Assembly: GCF_006547145.1 (NCBI RefSeq)
Contig: NZ_CP041244.1
Location: 6,200,001 to 6,264,000, forward strand
Length of the DNA stretch: 64,000 bases
DNA from: Actinomadura sp. WMMA1423
Lineage (GTDB): Bacteria > Actinomycetota > Actinomycetes > Streptosporangiales > Streptosporangiaceae
Reading direction: 5' to 3'
Positions 1 to 7,987 of this stretch are shown here, piece after piece. The notes beneath the pieces are model-generated. The model worked only from the letters and a program-made list of their open reading frames with translations, was not told where the DNA came from and ran no database searches. Every line of letters starts with the position of its first letter. The stretch's first letter is position 1. A program made the position numbers and the translations under genes.

Positions 1-375
1 CTCACCGACATCTCCCACGCGATCGAGTCCCACATCCGCGCTCAGGGCCCCTACGGCATCGTCGAGGGCTACGGCGGGCACGGCATCGGCACCGAGATGC
101 ACATGGACCCGCTGATCCCCAACCACGGGGCGCCCGGCCACGGGCCCGTCCTGGAGCCGGGGATGTGCTTCGCGGTGGAGCCGATGGTGAACCTCGGCAC
201 GAAGGAGACCGCCGAGCTCGACGACGGCTGGACGGTCGTGACGACCGACGGGCGCACCTCGGCGCACTTCGAGCACTCGTTCGCGGTCACGCCGGACGGC
301 CCCCGCGTCCTGACCGCGCTCGACGAGGGCCGGGAGTGGTTCGCGAAGCTCGGATCCGCGCCGCAGAATGGGTAG
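1..375 (+). CDS. map: Methionine aminopeptidase type I, C-terminal part (5' end outside window)
   Basis: This is the C-terminal ~124 residues of the enzyme that removes the initiator methionine from new proteins in the cytosol. The reading frame is open from the first base, so the N-terminus and the two metal-binding aspartates lie outside the window. Three remaining di-metal ligands of the type I family are visible: the His in GHGIG, the Glu in FAVEPM and the last Glu in SAHFEHSF. It precedes the infA ribosomal cluster, as usual in Actinobacteria (secY-adk-map-infA), but three unrelated genes separate it from infA here. Family assignment is secure. Confidence 0.95.
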   Translation, partial: LTDISHAIESHIRAQGPYGIVEGYGGHGIGTEMHMDPLIPNHGAPGHGPVLEPGMCFAVEPMVNLGTKETAELDDGWTVVTTDGRTSAHFEHSFAVTPDGPRVLTALDEGREWFAKLGSAPQNG

Positions 376-549
376 AGGGAGCTGTCAGGGCCTGTGCCAC
401 GGAGACGCGTCATGGCCGCGCGGCGCCGATGGCCGGGACTGACCGCCGGGATCGATGAGCAGGACCCGTGGCAGCACGGTCCCACCGCGCAGTATGGATG
501 GAGAGGGCAGGCCCTGAAAGGCGGGCAGGCCTCGAGGAGCGGAGGAACG

Positions 550-996
550 ATGGCGCCGAACCCTGAGATCCGGGCGTCGGACGCCGACCGCGACCGGGTG
601 GCCGCGAGCCTGCGCGAGCACTGCGCCGAGGGCCGGATCACGATGGACGAGCTGCAGGAGCGGCTCGACACGGTCTACGAGGCGAAGACGCTCGGGCAGC
701 TCCAGGAGGTCACCTCCGACCTGCCGGAGGAGGACCTCTACCAGCTCCCGGTCCCGGCGACGCAGAGCAAGGGCACCGCGTCGCCCGCGCGGCCGCCTTC
801 CGGCGATCTCGAAAAGGGCCGCATGCGGGCGATGTGGGGCGCCTGGGCCACGGTCAGCGCGATCAACCTGGCCGTCTGGCTGGTCATCCTGGTGACGACG
901 GGCGCGGTGTACCCGTGGTGGATCTGGGTGGCGGGCCCGTGGGGCGCCGTCCTGCTGATGCGCACGATCTTCGGCGGGCGCCAGGGCGGCTGCTGA
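550..996 (+). CDS. DUF1707 domain protein with two membrane segments
   Basis: A 148-residue protein. The N-terminal part (about residues 7-59) has the DUF1707 pattern RASDADRDRV...EGRITMDELQERL...YEAKTLGQL, a short helical domain common in Actinobacteria near membrane segments and of unknown biochemical role. A linker is followed by two hydrophobic segments (about residues 97-120 and 123-142, the second with PWWIWV), so it is probably an inner-membrane protein with a cytosolic DUF1707 head. I chose the ATG preceded closely by GGAGGA; an upstream in-frame extension has no domain support. The gene sits between map and infA, where housekeeping genes are normally adjacent, so it looks inserted. 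Confidence 0.8.
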   Translation: MAPNPEIRASDADRDRVAASLREHCAEGRITMDELQERLDTVYEAKTLGQLQEVTSDLPEEDLYQLPVPATQSKGTASPARPPSGDLEKGRMRAMWGAWATVSAINLAVWLVILVTTGAVYPWWIWVAGPWGAVLLMRTIFGGRQGGC

Positions 997-1006
997 GGGC
1001 CCTGCC

Positions 1007-1026
1007 GAGGCCCCGTTGAGGGCCTC
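1007..1026. terminator. Hairpin between convergent DUF1707 and phosphoesterase genes
   Basis: A perfect 7-bp inverted repeat, GAGGCCC/GGGCCTC, with a 6-nt loop lies between the two convergent stop codons. There is no T-tract, so if it terminates transcription it is of the GC-rich actinobacterial type and could act in both directions. Confidence 0.45.
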
Positions 1027-1068
1027 TGCGCCCCGCTCTCCCGCCCGCGGCGTCAAGGCGCGCCAGGA

Positions 1069-1884
1069 TCACTCCACGTCCATCAAGGGCCGGTAGTTCC
1101 CGGTCGGGGCGAAGTGGGTGGTGGCGGTGCCGTCGTCGCCGACGAGGTGCAGGGCGAAGCCGGCGGGCTCCCCGGTGACGGCCGCCCGGCCCCGCTGGGT
1201 GAGGTCGAGGAACAGCTGCCGGTAGGTGCTCGGGCAGGTGGTGCAGACCCGTCCCGCCAGCGACCCGACCGTCGCCCGGTGCGCGTGCCCGGAGATCACC
1301 CGCACGACCTGCGGATGCCGGGAGAGGACCGAGGCGAAGCCGGCGGGGTCGACGAACCTCAGGTCGTCGATGAACCGCATCCCGATCGGGTACGGCGGGT
1401 GGTGCGTGGCGATCACGGTCGGGGTGCCGGGCGCGGCGCTCAGCTCCCGGTCGAGCCAGGCGAGCCGCTCCTCGCTCATGTGCCCGTGGGAGTGGCCGTC
1501 GACGGTGGTGTCGCAGCACACGAGCCGAACTCCGGCCACGTCGACGGCGTACTGGAGGGGCGCCTGCGGGGCCGTCCCGGTCGCGGAGACCGCGGGATGG
1601 TCGGCGAACGCCCGGCGCAGCTCGTCGCGGTCGTCGTGGTTGCCGCACATCGGGTACACGGCCATCGGCAGCGGCGACAGCAGGGCGTGCAGCCGGGCGT
1701 ACTCGGCGAGCCGGCCGCCGTCGGCGAGGTCGCCGGTGAGGACGACGGCGTCGGGCCGCGCGGGCAGCGACAGCAGGCTCGACACGGCGGCCCGTAGCGC
1801 GCGGACCGGCCCCGAGTCGTCGTCCACCCCGCCGTGGCGTCCGGCCGCCAGGTGGATGTCGCTCAGCTGCGCGATGATCGCCAT
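1069..1884 (-). CDS. Calcineurin-like metallophosphoesterase (CpdA/Icc-like)
   Basis: A 271-residue soluble metallophosphoesterase. The metal-binding motifs appear in the family order: SDIH (residues 8-11), GDLAD, GNHDD, THHPP and GHAH. This set is typical of the 3',5'-cyclic-nucleotide phosphodiesterase-like branch (CpdA/Icc), which hydrolyses phosphoester bonds with a di-metal centre; the real substrate (cAMP, another nucleotide or a phospholipid) cannot be read from sequence. The ATG at 1884 is chosen because GGGGAGGGG precedes it by about 5 nt; a TTG one codon upstream is an alternative. It is transcribed against the ribosomal genes. Confidence 0.85.
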   Translation of the reverse strand: MAIIAQLSDIHLAAGRHGGVDDDSGPVRALRAAVSSLLSLPARPDAVVLTGDLADGGRLAEYARLHALLSPLPMAVYPMCGNHDDRDELRRAFADHPAVSATGTAPQAPLQYAVDVAGVRLVCCDTTVDGHSHGHMSEERLAWLDRELSAAPGTPTVIATHHPPYPIGMRFIDDLRFVDPAGFASVLSRHPQVVRVISGHAHRATVGSLAGRVCTTCPSTYRQLFLDLTQRGRAAVTGEPAGFALHLVGDDGTATTHFAPTGNYRPLMDVE

Positions 1885-2090
1885 CAATCCCCTCCCCGTA
1901 GCCCAAGCACATCACGGAACGGCACGCTCCGGGCAGCCCGGGGCGAGCGGGTGCCGGGACGATCTTCGCGTCACGGCGCCCGTACTGTCGACTCGCCCCT
2001 CTGGCAGGTCACATGCCCTCTGACGAACCGTTAAGCCGCGGGTGCGTTCCGTGTGCGGGGCGGCCTCGCGCCCCTGGCGAGAGCCGGAGC

Positions 2091-2125
2091 GCCGGGCGCC
2101 GCCGTCCGCTCCGCCGGCGCCCGGC
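2091..2125. terminator. Hairpin downstream of the HTH gene
   Basis: A perfect 10-bp inverted repeat, GCCGGGCGCC/GGCGCCCGGC, with a 15-nt loop lies just beyond the stop codon of the leftward HTH gene. It is a plausible factor-independent terminator of the GC-rich type. Confidence 0.45.
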
Positions 2126-2130
2126 TGCGG

Positions 2131-2688
2131 TCATGCCACGTGCGGGATGACCAGGGAGAGCGCCGAGGTGACCTCTTCGGGAGCGGGGGCGACGTCGGGG
2201 ACGACGTCGCGGAGGGCGAGCCAGCCGTTGATGGCCTGGACGGTCGGCTTGGCCTCGATGAGCTGGGGGTCGTCGAGCCCGTACCAGGCGGCGACCTTGG
2301 ACCAGCGCCACAGCCGGTGGCCGGCGGTGGACATCTCCGAGGACGGGAAGCCGGTGGCGCCGCGCGCCCCGGTGATCGCGTGCCGGACGGAGTCCAGGGA
2401 GCGGCCGACCCGCTCGGCGATGTCGCGGATGGTCAGCAGGGGGTCGGCCTCCACCCGCAGGACGTGCAGGCCGGGCGCGCTCTCCTCGACGTGCCCGACG
2501 ACGTCCATGATGGCCGCGGCGAGGGTGGGGCCGGTCCAGTTGCAGGAGGCGTTGCCCAGCCGGTCGGCGTGCTGGGGCTCGCTGATGATCGACACCGTGA
2601 CCGCGCCGTGGGTGCGGTCGAACAGCGGGTCGAGCTCGTCCTCGTAGAGGGGACGGCTGAGGATCAGCGCGAAGTCATAGCTCGGCAT
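2131..2688 (-). CDS. Putative HTH DNA-binding protein of an actinobacterial family
   Basis: A 185-residue protein beginning MPSYDFALILSRPLYEDELD. Its architecture (a short N-terminal alpha/beta region, then a helix-turn-helix around LLTIRDIAERVGRSLDSVRH, then a GFPSSE...WRWSKVAAWY segment) resembles a family of small actinobacterial DNA-binding proteins of unknown targets. The ATG is chosen because AGGAGGG precedes it at good spacing; an upstream in-frame extension of 28 codons has no support. It is divergent from infA, with about 260 bp between them, so it could act on that shared promoter region, but this is a guess. Confidence 0.65.
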   Translation of the reverse strand: MPSYDFALILSRPLYEDELDPLFDRTHGAVTVSIISEPQHADRLGNASCNWTGPTLAAAIMDVVGHVEESAPGLHVLRVEADPLLTIRDIAERVGRSLDSVRHAITGARGATGFPSSEMSTAGHRLWRWSKVAAWYGLDDPQLIEAKPTVQAINGWLALRDVVPDVAPAPEEVTSALSLVIPHVA

Positions 2689-2949
2689 GCTGACCCTCCT
2701 CGTACGTCGCTCTCCTGGAAAGGTACAACGCGCAGGCGATGTATGCTTGACTCGGGAGGAGTCTCCGGACACGTATCATGCGTCGATTTCGCATTGCACG
2801 GCCGGTTGACGTAGACTCCCTGTAGGTCCGTCGACCGCTGCCCCGATTTCTCCTTCCTGGCGCCTCTGCGCCGCGATGCGGGTTGTGGCCGATTCTCCCC
2901 TGGAGAGCCGGGCCGCGTCCAATGAGCCGATCAGCGAAGCGCGGAGGAC

Positions 2950-3171
2950 ATGCCCAAGAAAGAAGGGGCCATCGAGATCGAGGGCACCGTTATCGAGTCG
3001 CTGCCGAACGCCATGTTCAGGGTGGAGCTCGACAACAAGCACAAGGTGCTGGCCCACATCAGCGGCAAGATGCGGATGCACTACATCCGGATCCTGCCGG
3101 ACGACCGCGTCGTTGTGGAGCTGAGCCCCTACGACCTCACGCGCGGTCGGATCGTCTACCGCTACAAGTAA
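2950..3171 (+). CDS. infA: Translation initiation factor IF-1
   Basis: A 73-residue S1-type OB-fold protein that binds the 30S A site during initiation. The sequence MPKKEGAIEIEGTVIESLPN and the end LTRGRIVYRYK are diagnostic. The ATG follows a GGAGG ribosome binding site. It starts the infA-rpmJ-rpsM-rpsK-rpsD-rpoA-rplQ block. The ~260-bp upstream region shared with the divergent HTH gene should hold its promoter; a TAGACT at about 2809 is a possible -10 but I see no convincing -35. Confidence 0.97.
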   Translation: MPKKEGAIEIEGTVIESLPNAMFRVELDNKHKVLAHISGKMRMHYIRILPDDRVVVELSPYDLTRGRIVYRYK

Positions 3172-3236
3172 TCCCACTGGGGTTGCCTTCCCCGTGCGTG
3201 GCGGCGCGGGGGTGACCCTTATCTCTAGGAGACCCA

Positions 3237-3350
3237 GTGAAGGTCAAGCCGAGCGTCAAGAAGATCTGCAACAAGTGCCGCGTCATCCGCCGGCACGGCC
3301 GGGTCATGGTCATCTGCTCCGACCCGCGCCACAAGCAGCGTCAGGGCTGA
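3237..3350 (+). CDS. rpmJ: 50S ribosomal protein L36
   Basis: A 37-residue protein starting at GTG. It carries the zinc-ribbon ligands Cys11, Cys14, Cys27 and His32, the zinc-dependent (C+) form of L36. It follows infA by 65 nt and shares its direction, so it is probably co-transcribed with it. The short length and the KVKPSVKKICNKCRVIRR start leave no real alternative. Confidence 0.96.
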   Translation: MKVKPSVKKICNKCRVIRRHGRVMVICSDPRHKQRQG

Positions 3351-3625
3351 CGCCCGACCGGGCCGAATCCCGTCAGGGCAGGTGCCCGCCGGGTCGACGC
3401 CCGACAGGGTGCTCGACAGCACTGACGCTCAACAACAAGTAAGCGCATCGCAGCCTTCACACGGCCGTACGCGTCGGACCTCCGGAACTCCGGGATCCGG
3501 CCGTACGGCACCGTCGTGTGGAGGAGCACCCCCGGACCTTCGGAGGCCGGGGCCGCCACCCGGGCAGGGTGTGTGCGGAGGCGACCGCGTCCATACCTCC
3601 GGAACAATGAAGGGAACTGCCCACG

Positions 3626-4006
3626 ATGGCACGCCTCCTCGGCGTCGACCTCCCGCGCGACAAGCGCCTCGAGGTCGCTCTCACCTACATCTTCGGCATC
3701 GGCCGGACGCGGGCGCTGGAGACCCTCTCGGGCACCGGCATCAGCGGCGATCTGCGGGTCCACCAGCTCGGCGACGACGAGCTGGTCAAGCTCCGCGACT
3801 GGATCGAGGCGAACTACAAGATCGAGGGTGATCTTCGCCGCGAGGTCCAGGCGGACATCCGCCGCAAGATCGAGATCGGGTGCTACCAGGGCATCCGGCA
3901 CCGCCGCGGGCTTCCGGTGCACGGTCAGCGCACGCAGACCAACGCGCGCACCCGCAAGGGCAAGAAGAAGACCGTGGCCGGCAAGAAGAAGGCCGGCAAG
4001 AAGTAG
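3626..4006 (+). CDS. rpsM: 30S ribosomal protein S13
   Basis: A 126-residue S13, the head protein of the small subunit that contacts S19 and forms intersubunit bridges. It begins MARLLGVDLPRDKRLEVALT and ends in a lysine-rich tail that reaches toward the P-site tRNA. The ATG is preceded by GAAGGGA. A 275-nt spacer separates it from rpmJ, unusually long for this block; it contains imperfect inverted copies of ACGGCCGTACG around 3463-3508 that could form a leader structure or an operator. Confidence 0.97.
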   Translation: MARLLGVDLPRDKRLEVALTYIFGIGRTRALETLSGTGISGDLRVHQLGDDELVKLRDWIEANYKIEGDLRREVQADIRRKIEIGCYQGIRHRRGLPVHGQRTQTNARTRKGKKKTVAGKKKAGKK

Positions 4007-4054
4007 TCCGGAGTCGGTCCTCCGGATCGATGACCTCAAGAGTAGAGAGAGCAC

Positions 4055-4456
4055 ATGCCTCCTAAGAGCCGTGTCGGCGCCAAGAAGGTGCGCCGCAAGG
4101 AAAAGAAGAACGTCGCTCACGGGCACGCCCACATCAAGAGCACGTTCAACAACACGATCGTTTCGATCACCGACCCCAACGGCAACGTGATCTCCTGGGC
4201 CTCCTCGGGCCACGTCGGGTTCAAGGGCTCGCGCAAGTCCACCCCGTTCGCCGCGCAGCAGGCCGCCGAGGCCGCCGCCCGGCGCGCGATGGAGCACGGC
4301 ATGCGCAAGGTCGACGTCTTCGTGAAGGGCCCGGGCTCGGGCCGCGAGACCGCCATCCGGTCGCTGCAGGCGACCGGCCTGGAGGTGGGCTCGATCCAGG
4401 ACGTCACGCCCGTTCCGCACAACGGCTGCCGCCCGCCGAAGCGCCGCCGGGTCTGA
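4055..4456 (+). CDS. rpsK: 30S ribosomal protein S11
   Basis: A 133-residue S11, a platform protein near the mRNA exit of the small subunit. The internal HIKSTFNNTIVSITD and the C-terminal PHNGCRPPKRRRV are diagnostic. It lies 48 nt after rpsM and 19 nt before rpsD in the same operon. Confidence 0.97.
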   Translation: MPPKSRVGAKKVRRKEKKNVAHGHAHIKSTFNNTIVSITDPNGNVISWASSGHVGFKGSRKSTPFAAQQAAEAAARRAMEHGMRKVDVFVKGPGSGRETAIRSLQATGLEVGSIQDVTPVPHNGCRPPKRRRV

Positions 4457-4475
4457 GCAGGGGAGATCTAGAACA

Positions 4476-5102
4476 ATGGCTCGTTACACCGGTGCGGACT
4501 GCAAGCTCTGCCGCCGCGAGAAGATGAAGCTGTTCCTCAAGGGCAGCAAGTGCGAGGGCCCGAAGTGCCCGATCGAGATCCGTCCCTACCCGCCGGGTGA
4601 GCACGGACGCGGTCGGCCCAAGGAGACCGAGTACCTGCTGCAGCTTCGCGAGAAGCAGAAGGCGCGGCGCATCTACGGCGTGCTGGAGCGGCAGTTCCAC
4701 AACTACTACGTCGAGGCGAACCGCCAGCAGGGCAAGACGGGTGACAACCTGCTCACGCTGCTGGAGCGCCGGCTCGACAACGTCGTCTACCGGGCCGGCT
4801 TCGCCAAGTCCCGCGACATGGCCCGCCAGCTCATCCGGCACGGCCACATCCGGGTCAACGGCAAGAAGGTCAACATCCCGTCGGCCCTCGTCAGCGAGGC
4901 CGACATCATCGACGTCAAGGCCAAGTCGATGGAGATGACGCCGTTCCAGGTCGCCAAGGCCGAGGTCGGCGAGCGCCAGGTCCCGGCGTGGCTCGGGGTC
5001 GACGGCGAGAAGATGCGCATCCTCGTGCACTCGCTGCCCGTCCGGCAGCAGATCGACGCTCCCGTCCAGGAGCAGCTGATCGTCGAGCTCTACTCCAAGT
5101 AG
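4476..5102 (+). CDS. rpsD: 30S ribosomal protein S4, zinc-binding form
   Basis: A 208-residue S4, a primary 16S rRNA binder and, in other bacteria, an operon repressor. The N-terminus has four cysteines (Cys9, Cys12, Cys26, Cys31) arranged as a zinc site (CKLCRR...KCEGPKC), so this is the C+ version; the S4 domain (RLDNVVYRAGFA...) follows. From memory, the main mycobacterial and Streptomyces S4 proteins lack these cysteines, so the form is noteworthy. A strong hairpin directly follows the stop. Confidence 0.97.
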   Translation: MARYTGADCKLCRREKMKLFLKGSKCEGPKCPIEIRPYPPGEHGRGRPKETEYLLQLREKQKARRIYGVLERQFHNYYVEANRQQGKTGDNLLTLLERRLDNVVYRAGFAKSRDMARQLIRHGHIRVNGKKVNIPSALVSEADIIDVKAKSMEMTPFQVAKAEVGERQVPAWLGVDGEKMRILVHSLPVRQQIDAPVQEQLIVELYSK

Positions 5103-5110
5103 GGCTCAGG

Positions 5111-5140
5111 CCGCCGGGGTCCCGCGTGGGACCCCGGCGG
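5111..5140 (+). terminator. Strong hairpin between rpsD and rpoA
   Basis: A perfect 13-bp inverted repeat, CCGCCGGGGTCCC/GGGACCCCGGCGG, with a GCGT loop lies 8 nt after the rpsD stop. There is no T-run. It could terminate part of the transcripts, protect the 3' end of the ribosomal mRNA, or be a processing site that sets the ratio of ribosomal protein to RNA polymerase alpha mRNA. Confidence 0.6.
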
Positions 5141-5202
5141 ATCGGGGAAGAATCCAGAACGCGGTAGTCAAATAGCGGGCACCGCGGAAAGAAGGCACCA
5201 CC

Positions 5203-6216
5203 ATGCTCATCGCTCAGCGTCCCACTCTCACCGAGGAGCAGGTCGACGAGTACCGGTCGCGGTTCACCATCGAGCCGCTGGAGCCGGGCTTCGGCTACAC
5301 GATCGGCAACTCGCTCCGCCGCACCCTGCTCTCCTCGATTCCCGGTGCGGCCGTCACCAGCATCCGGATCGAAGGCGTCCTGCACGAGTTCTCCACCGTG
5401 CCCGGGGTGAAGGAGGACGTCACCGACATCATCCTGAACCTCAAGGAGCTCGTCGTCTCCTCCGAGCACGACGAGCCGGTCGTCATGTACCTGCGCAAGC
5501 AGGGCCCGGGCGAGGTGACCGCGGCCGACATCGCGCCGCCGGCGGGCGTCGAGGTCCACAACCCGGACCTGCACATCGCCACGCTGAACAACAAGGCCAA
5601 GCTGGAGATGGAGCTGACGGTCGAGCGCGGCCGCGGCTACGTCTCGGCCGCCCAGAACAAGCAGCCGGGCCAGGAGATCGGCCGGGTCCCGATCGACTCC
5701 ATCTACTCGCCCGTGCTCAAGGTCACCTACAAGGTCGAGGCCACCCGAGTCGAGCAGCGCACCGACTTCGACCGCCTCATCCTGGACGTGGAGACCAAGC
5801 AGGCGATGCTGCCGCGCGACGCGGTCGCCTCCGCCGGCAAGACCCTCGTCGAGCTGTTCGGGCTGGCCCGGGAGCTCAACGTCGAGGCCGAGGGCATCGA
5901 CATGGGCCCGTCCCCGACGGACGCCGCGCTCGCCGCGGACCTGGCCCTGCCGATCGAGGAGCTGAACCTCACCGTCCGCTCCTACAACTGCCTGAAGCGC
6001 GAGGGCATCCACTCGGTGGGCGAGCTCGTCGCCCGCAGCGAGCAGGACCTCCTCGACATCCGCAACTTCGGCGCCAAGTCGATCGAAGAGGTCAAGCAGA
6101 AGCTCAACGACATGGGCCTGTCGCTGAAGGACTCCCCGCCCGGGTTCGACCCGAGCGCGGCGGCCGACAACTACGGCGACGACGACCAGAGCTACGCCGA
6201 GACCGAGCAGTACTAG
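5203..6216 (+). CDS. rpoA: RNA polymerase alpha subunit
   Basis: A 337-residue alpha subunit. The N-terminal domain (about residues 1-230) dimerises and assembles beta and beta prime; NSLRRTLLSSIPGAAVTS is the conserved assembly motif. The C-terminal domain (about 250-310; RSYNCLKREGIHSVGELV) binds UP elements and activators. An acidic tail (YGDDDQSYAETEQY) follows. The ATG has a GAAGG upstream. A 100-nt spacer with a strong hairpin separates it from rpsD, so it may also have its own promoter. Confidence 0.98.
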   Translation: MLIAQRPTLTEEQVDEYRSRFTIEPLEPGFGYTIGNSLRRTLLSSIPGAAVTSIRIEGVLHEFSTVPGVKEDVTDIILNLKELVVSSEHDEPVVMYLRKQGPGEVTAADIAPPAGVEVHNPDLHIATLNNKAKLEMELTVERGRGYVSAAQNKQPGQEIGRVPIDSIYSPVLKVTYKVEATRVEQRTDFDRLILDVETKQAMLPRDAVASAGKTLVELFGLARELNVEAEGIDMGPSPTDAALAADLALPIEELNLTVRSYNCLKREGIHSVGELVARSEQDLLDIRNFGAKSIEEVKQKLNDMGLSLKDSPPGFDPSAAADNYGDDDQSYAETEQY

Positions 6217-6231
6217 AAACCCGATTCCGGC

Positions 6232-6256
6232 GGCCGGGGGCCAGGAGTCCCCGGCC
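6232..6256 (+). terminator. Hairpin between rpoA and rplQ
   Basis: An 8-bp inverted repeat, GGCCGGGG/CCCCGGCC, with a 9-nt loop lies in the rpoA-rplQ spacer. It is probably a processing or attenuation structure rather than a full terminator, since rplQ normally belongs to the operon. Confidence 0.4.
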
Positions 6257-6313
6257 GGTCCGGAAACCAGCTGACACCGGTACCTGACACGGCCGGTGCA
6301 GGAAGGAAACGAC

Positions 6314-6853
6314 ATGCCCCAGCCCACCAAGGGCGCCCGCCTCGGCGGCGGCGCCGCGCACCAGCGCCTGATCCTGGCGAACCTGGCGACGGCGCTGTTC
6401 GAGCACGGCCGCATCACCACCACCGAGGCCAAGGCCCGGCGGGTGCGTCCGCTGGCGGAGAAGCTGATCACCAAGGCGAAGAAGGGCGACCTGCACAACC
6501 GTCGCCTGGTCGCCAGGACGATCCGCGACAAGGGCGTCCTGCACGAGCTCTTCACCGAGATCGCGCCGCGCTTCGAGAACCGTCCCGGCGGCTACACCCG
6601 CATCACCAAGATCGGGCCGCGCAAGGGCGACAACGCCCCGATGGCCGTGATCGAGCTGGTGCAGGAGCAGCTGGCGGCGTCCACCGGCGGGGCCGCCCCC
6701 GCCAAGGCCGCCCCGGCGCCGAAGGCCGAGGAGTCCAAGGCCGAGTCCACCACGGAGGCGGACGACACCGCCGCCACCGCCAAGGACGAGACCGCCGACG
6801 AGACCGCCAAGGCCGAGGCAGCCGACGCCAAGGACGAGGGCGGCAAGGAGTAA
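6314..6853 (+). CDS. rplQ: 50S ribosomal protein L17 with acidic Ala-rich tail
   Basis: A 179-residue L17. Residues 1-118 are the conserved fold (MPQPTKGARLGGGAAHQRLI...). The last ~55 residues are a low-complexity Ala/Glu/Lys/Asp extension that is probably disordered; such tails are common on actinobacterial L17. The ATG is preceded by GGAAGGAAACG; an in-frame start six codons upstream would overlap the ribosome binding site. It closes the ribosomal operon and is followed by a hairpin. Confidence 0.96.
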   Translation: MPQPTKGARLGGGAAHQRLILANLATALFEHGRITTTEAKARRVRPLAEKLITKAKKGDLHNRRLVARTIRDKGVLHELFTEIAPRFENRPGGYTRITKIGPRKGDNAPMAVIELVQEQLAASTGGAAPAKAAPAPKAEESKAESTTEADDTAATAKDETADETAKAEAADAKDEGGKE

Positions 6854-6895
6854 TCCCCCGTCCGACCTTGGGGAGCGTTTGCTCGACCTTCGTTA

Positions 6896-6927
6896 GGGCC
6901 CGCCGTTTCGATCGCGACGGCGGGCCC
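6896..6927 (+). terminator. Terminator after rplQ
   Basis: A perfect 11-bp inverted repeat, GGGCCCGCCGT/ACGGCGGGCCC, with a 10-nt loop follows rplQ. It probably ends the long ribosomal operon before truA. Confidence 0.65.
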
Positions 6928-7062
6928 GAACTTTGCCAGACTTGATCGCATGGTCATGTCAGGGGGGCGACGTTTCACCGGGGAGCGTGTCAGGGGAGTG
7001 CCCGACGAACGCGTGGTTCCGGGAGGGATGAACGGACGTTGGAGAAGGACGACTCGGCTGAC

Positions 7063-7959
7063 ATGACCGCACTGGTACGACTCCGGCTCGACATCTCCTA
7101 CGACGGGTCGGACTTCGCGGGCTGGGCGAGGCAGCCGAACCAGCGGACCGTCCAGGGCGTCATCGAGGACGCGCTGGCGCGGATGCTGCGCCTGGACCCG
7201 CCGCCCATGCTCACCGTCGCGGGCCGCACCGACGCCGGCGTCCACGCCCGGGGGCAGGTCGCCCACCTCGTCGTCCCCGTCGCCGCCTACTCGGCGATCA
7301 ACGGGACGATGCCGCGCCGCCTGGCCGGGCTGCTGCCGCCGGACGTGCGGGTGTGGCGCGTGTCGACCGCGCCGGAGGGGTTCGACGCGCGGTTCTCCGC
7401 GCTGTCGCGCCGCTACGTGTACCGGGTGTGCGACAACCCCTTCGGGGTGGAGCCGCTGCGCCGCCACGACGTGCTGTGGCATCCCCGTCCGCTGAACCTC
7501 GACCGGATGAACGAGGCCGCCCGCAGGCTGGTGGGCGAGAACGACTTCGCCGCGTACTGCCGCAGGCGCGAGGGCGCGACGACGATCCGCGAGCTGCTGC
7601 GCTACGAGTGGGCGCGCGACGACCGCGACCCGCACCTCGCGCTTGCCACCGTGGAGGCCGACGCGTTCTGCCACTCGATGGTCCGGGCGCTCGTCGGCGC
7701 GCTGCTGATGGTGGGGGACGGCCGCCGCGAGGTCGAGTGGCCCGCGCGGGTGCTCGCGGCCCGCGTCCGCGACTCCGGCGTGAACGTGGCGCCCGCGCAC
7801 GGCCTGTCGCTGGAGGAGATCCGCTACCCCGGGGACGAGAGCCTCGCCCGGCGCGCCCAGGAGACCCGCCGCGTCCGGACGCTGAACGCCGCGGCAGCCG
7901 CGGCGGCCGACCAGCCCGCGGCCTGCGGCGGTGCCCCCGCGCCCCGGCGCGACCGCTGA
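7063..7959 (+). CDS. truA: tRNA pseudouridine(38-40) synthase
   Basis: A 298-residue TruA, which isomerises uridines 38-40 in the anticodon arm of tRNAs. The catalytic Asp57 lies in GRTDAGVHA, and YDGSDFAGW near the start is typical. I chose the ATG at 7063; a TTG eight codons upstream is possible and has a GGAG just after it, so the start is not certain. The last ~25 residues are an Ala/Arg-rich tail beyond the usual family end. It follows rplQ as in most Actinobacteria, but across a terminator, so it is probably transcribed separately. Confidence 0.94.
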   Translation: MTALVRLRLDISYDGSDFAGWARQPNQRTVQGVIEDALARMLRLDPPPMLTVAGRTDAGVHARGQVAHLVVPVAAYSAINGTMPRRLAGLLPPDVRVWRVSTAPEGFDARFSALSRRYVYRVCDNPFGVEPLRRHDVLWHPRPLNLDRMNEAARRLVGENDFAAYCRRREGATTIRELLRYEWARDDRDPHLALATVEADAFCHSMVRALVGALLMVGDGRREVEWPARVLAARVRDSGVNVAPAHGLSLEEIRYPGDESLARRAQETRRVRTLNAAAAAAADQPAACGGAPAPRRDR

Positions 7960-7966
7960 CCGGCCG

Positions 7967-7987
7967 GCCCGGGGCTCAGCCCCGGGC
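7967..7987. terminator. Bidirectional hairpin at the truA / membrane-protein junction
   Basis: A perfect 9-bp inverted repeat, GCCCGGGGC/GCCCCGGGC, has a 3-nt loop (tca) that is the stop codon of the leftward gene read on the other strand. It lies between convergent genes and could serve both. Confidence 0.55.
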
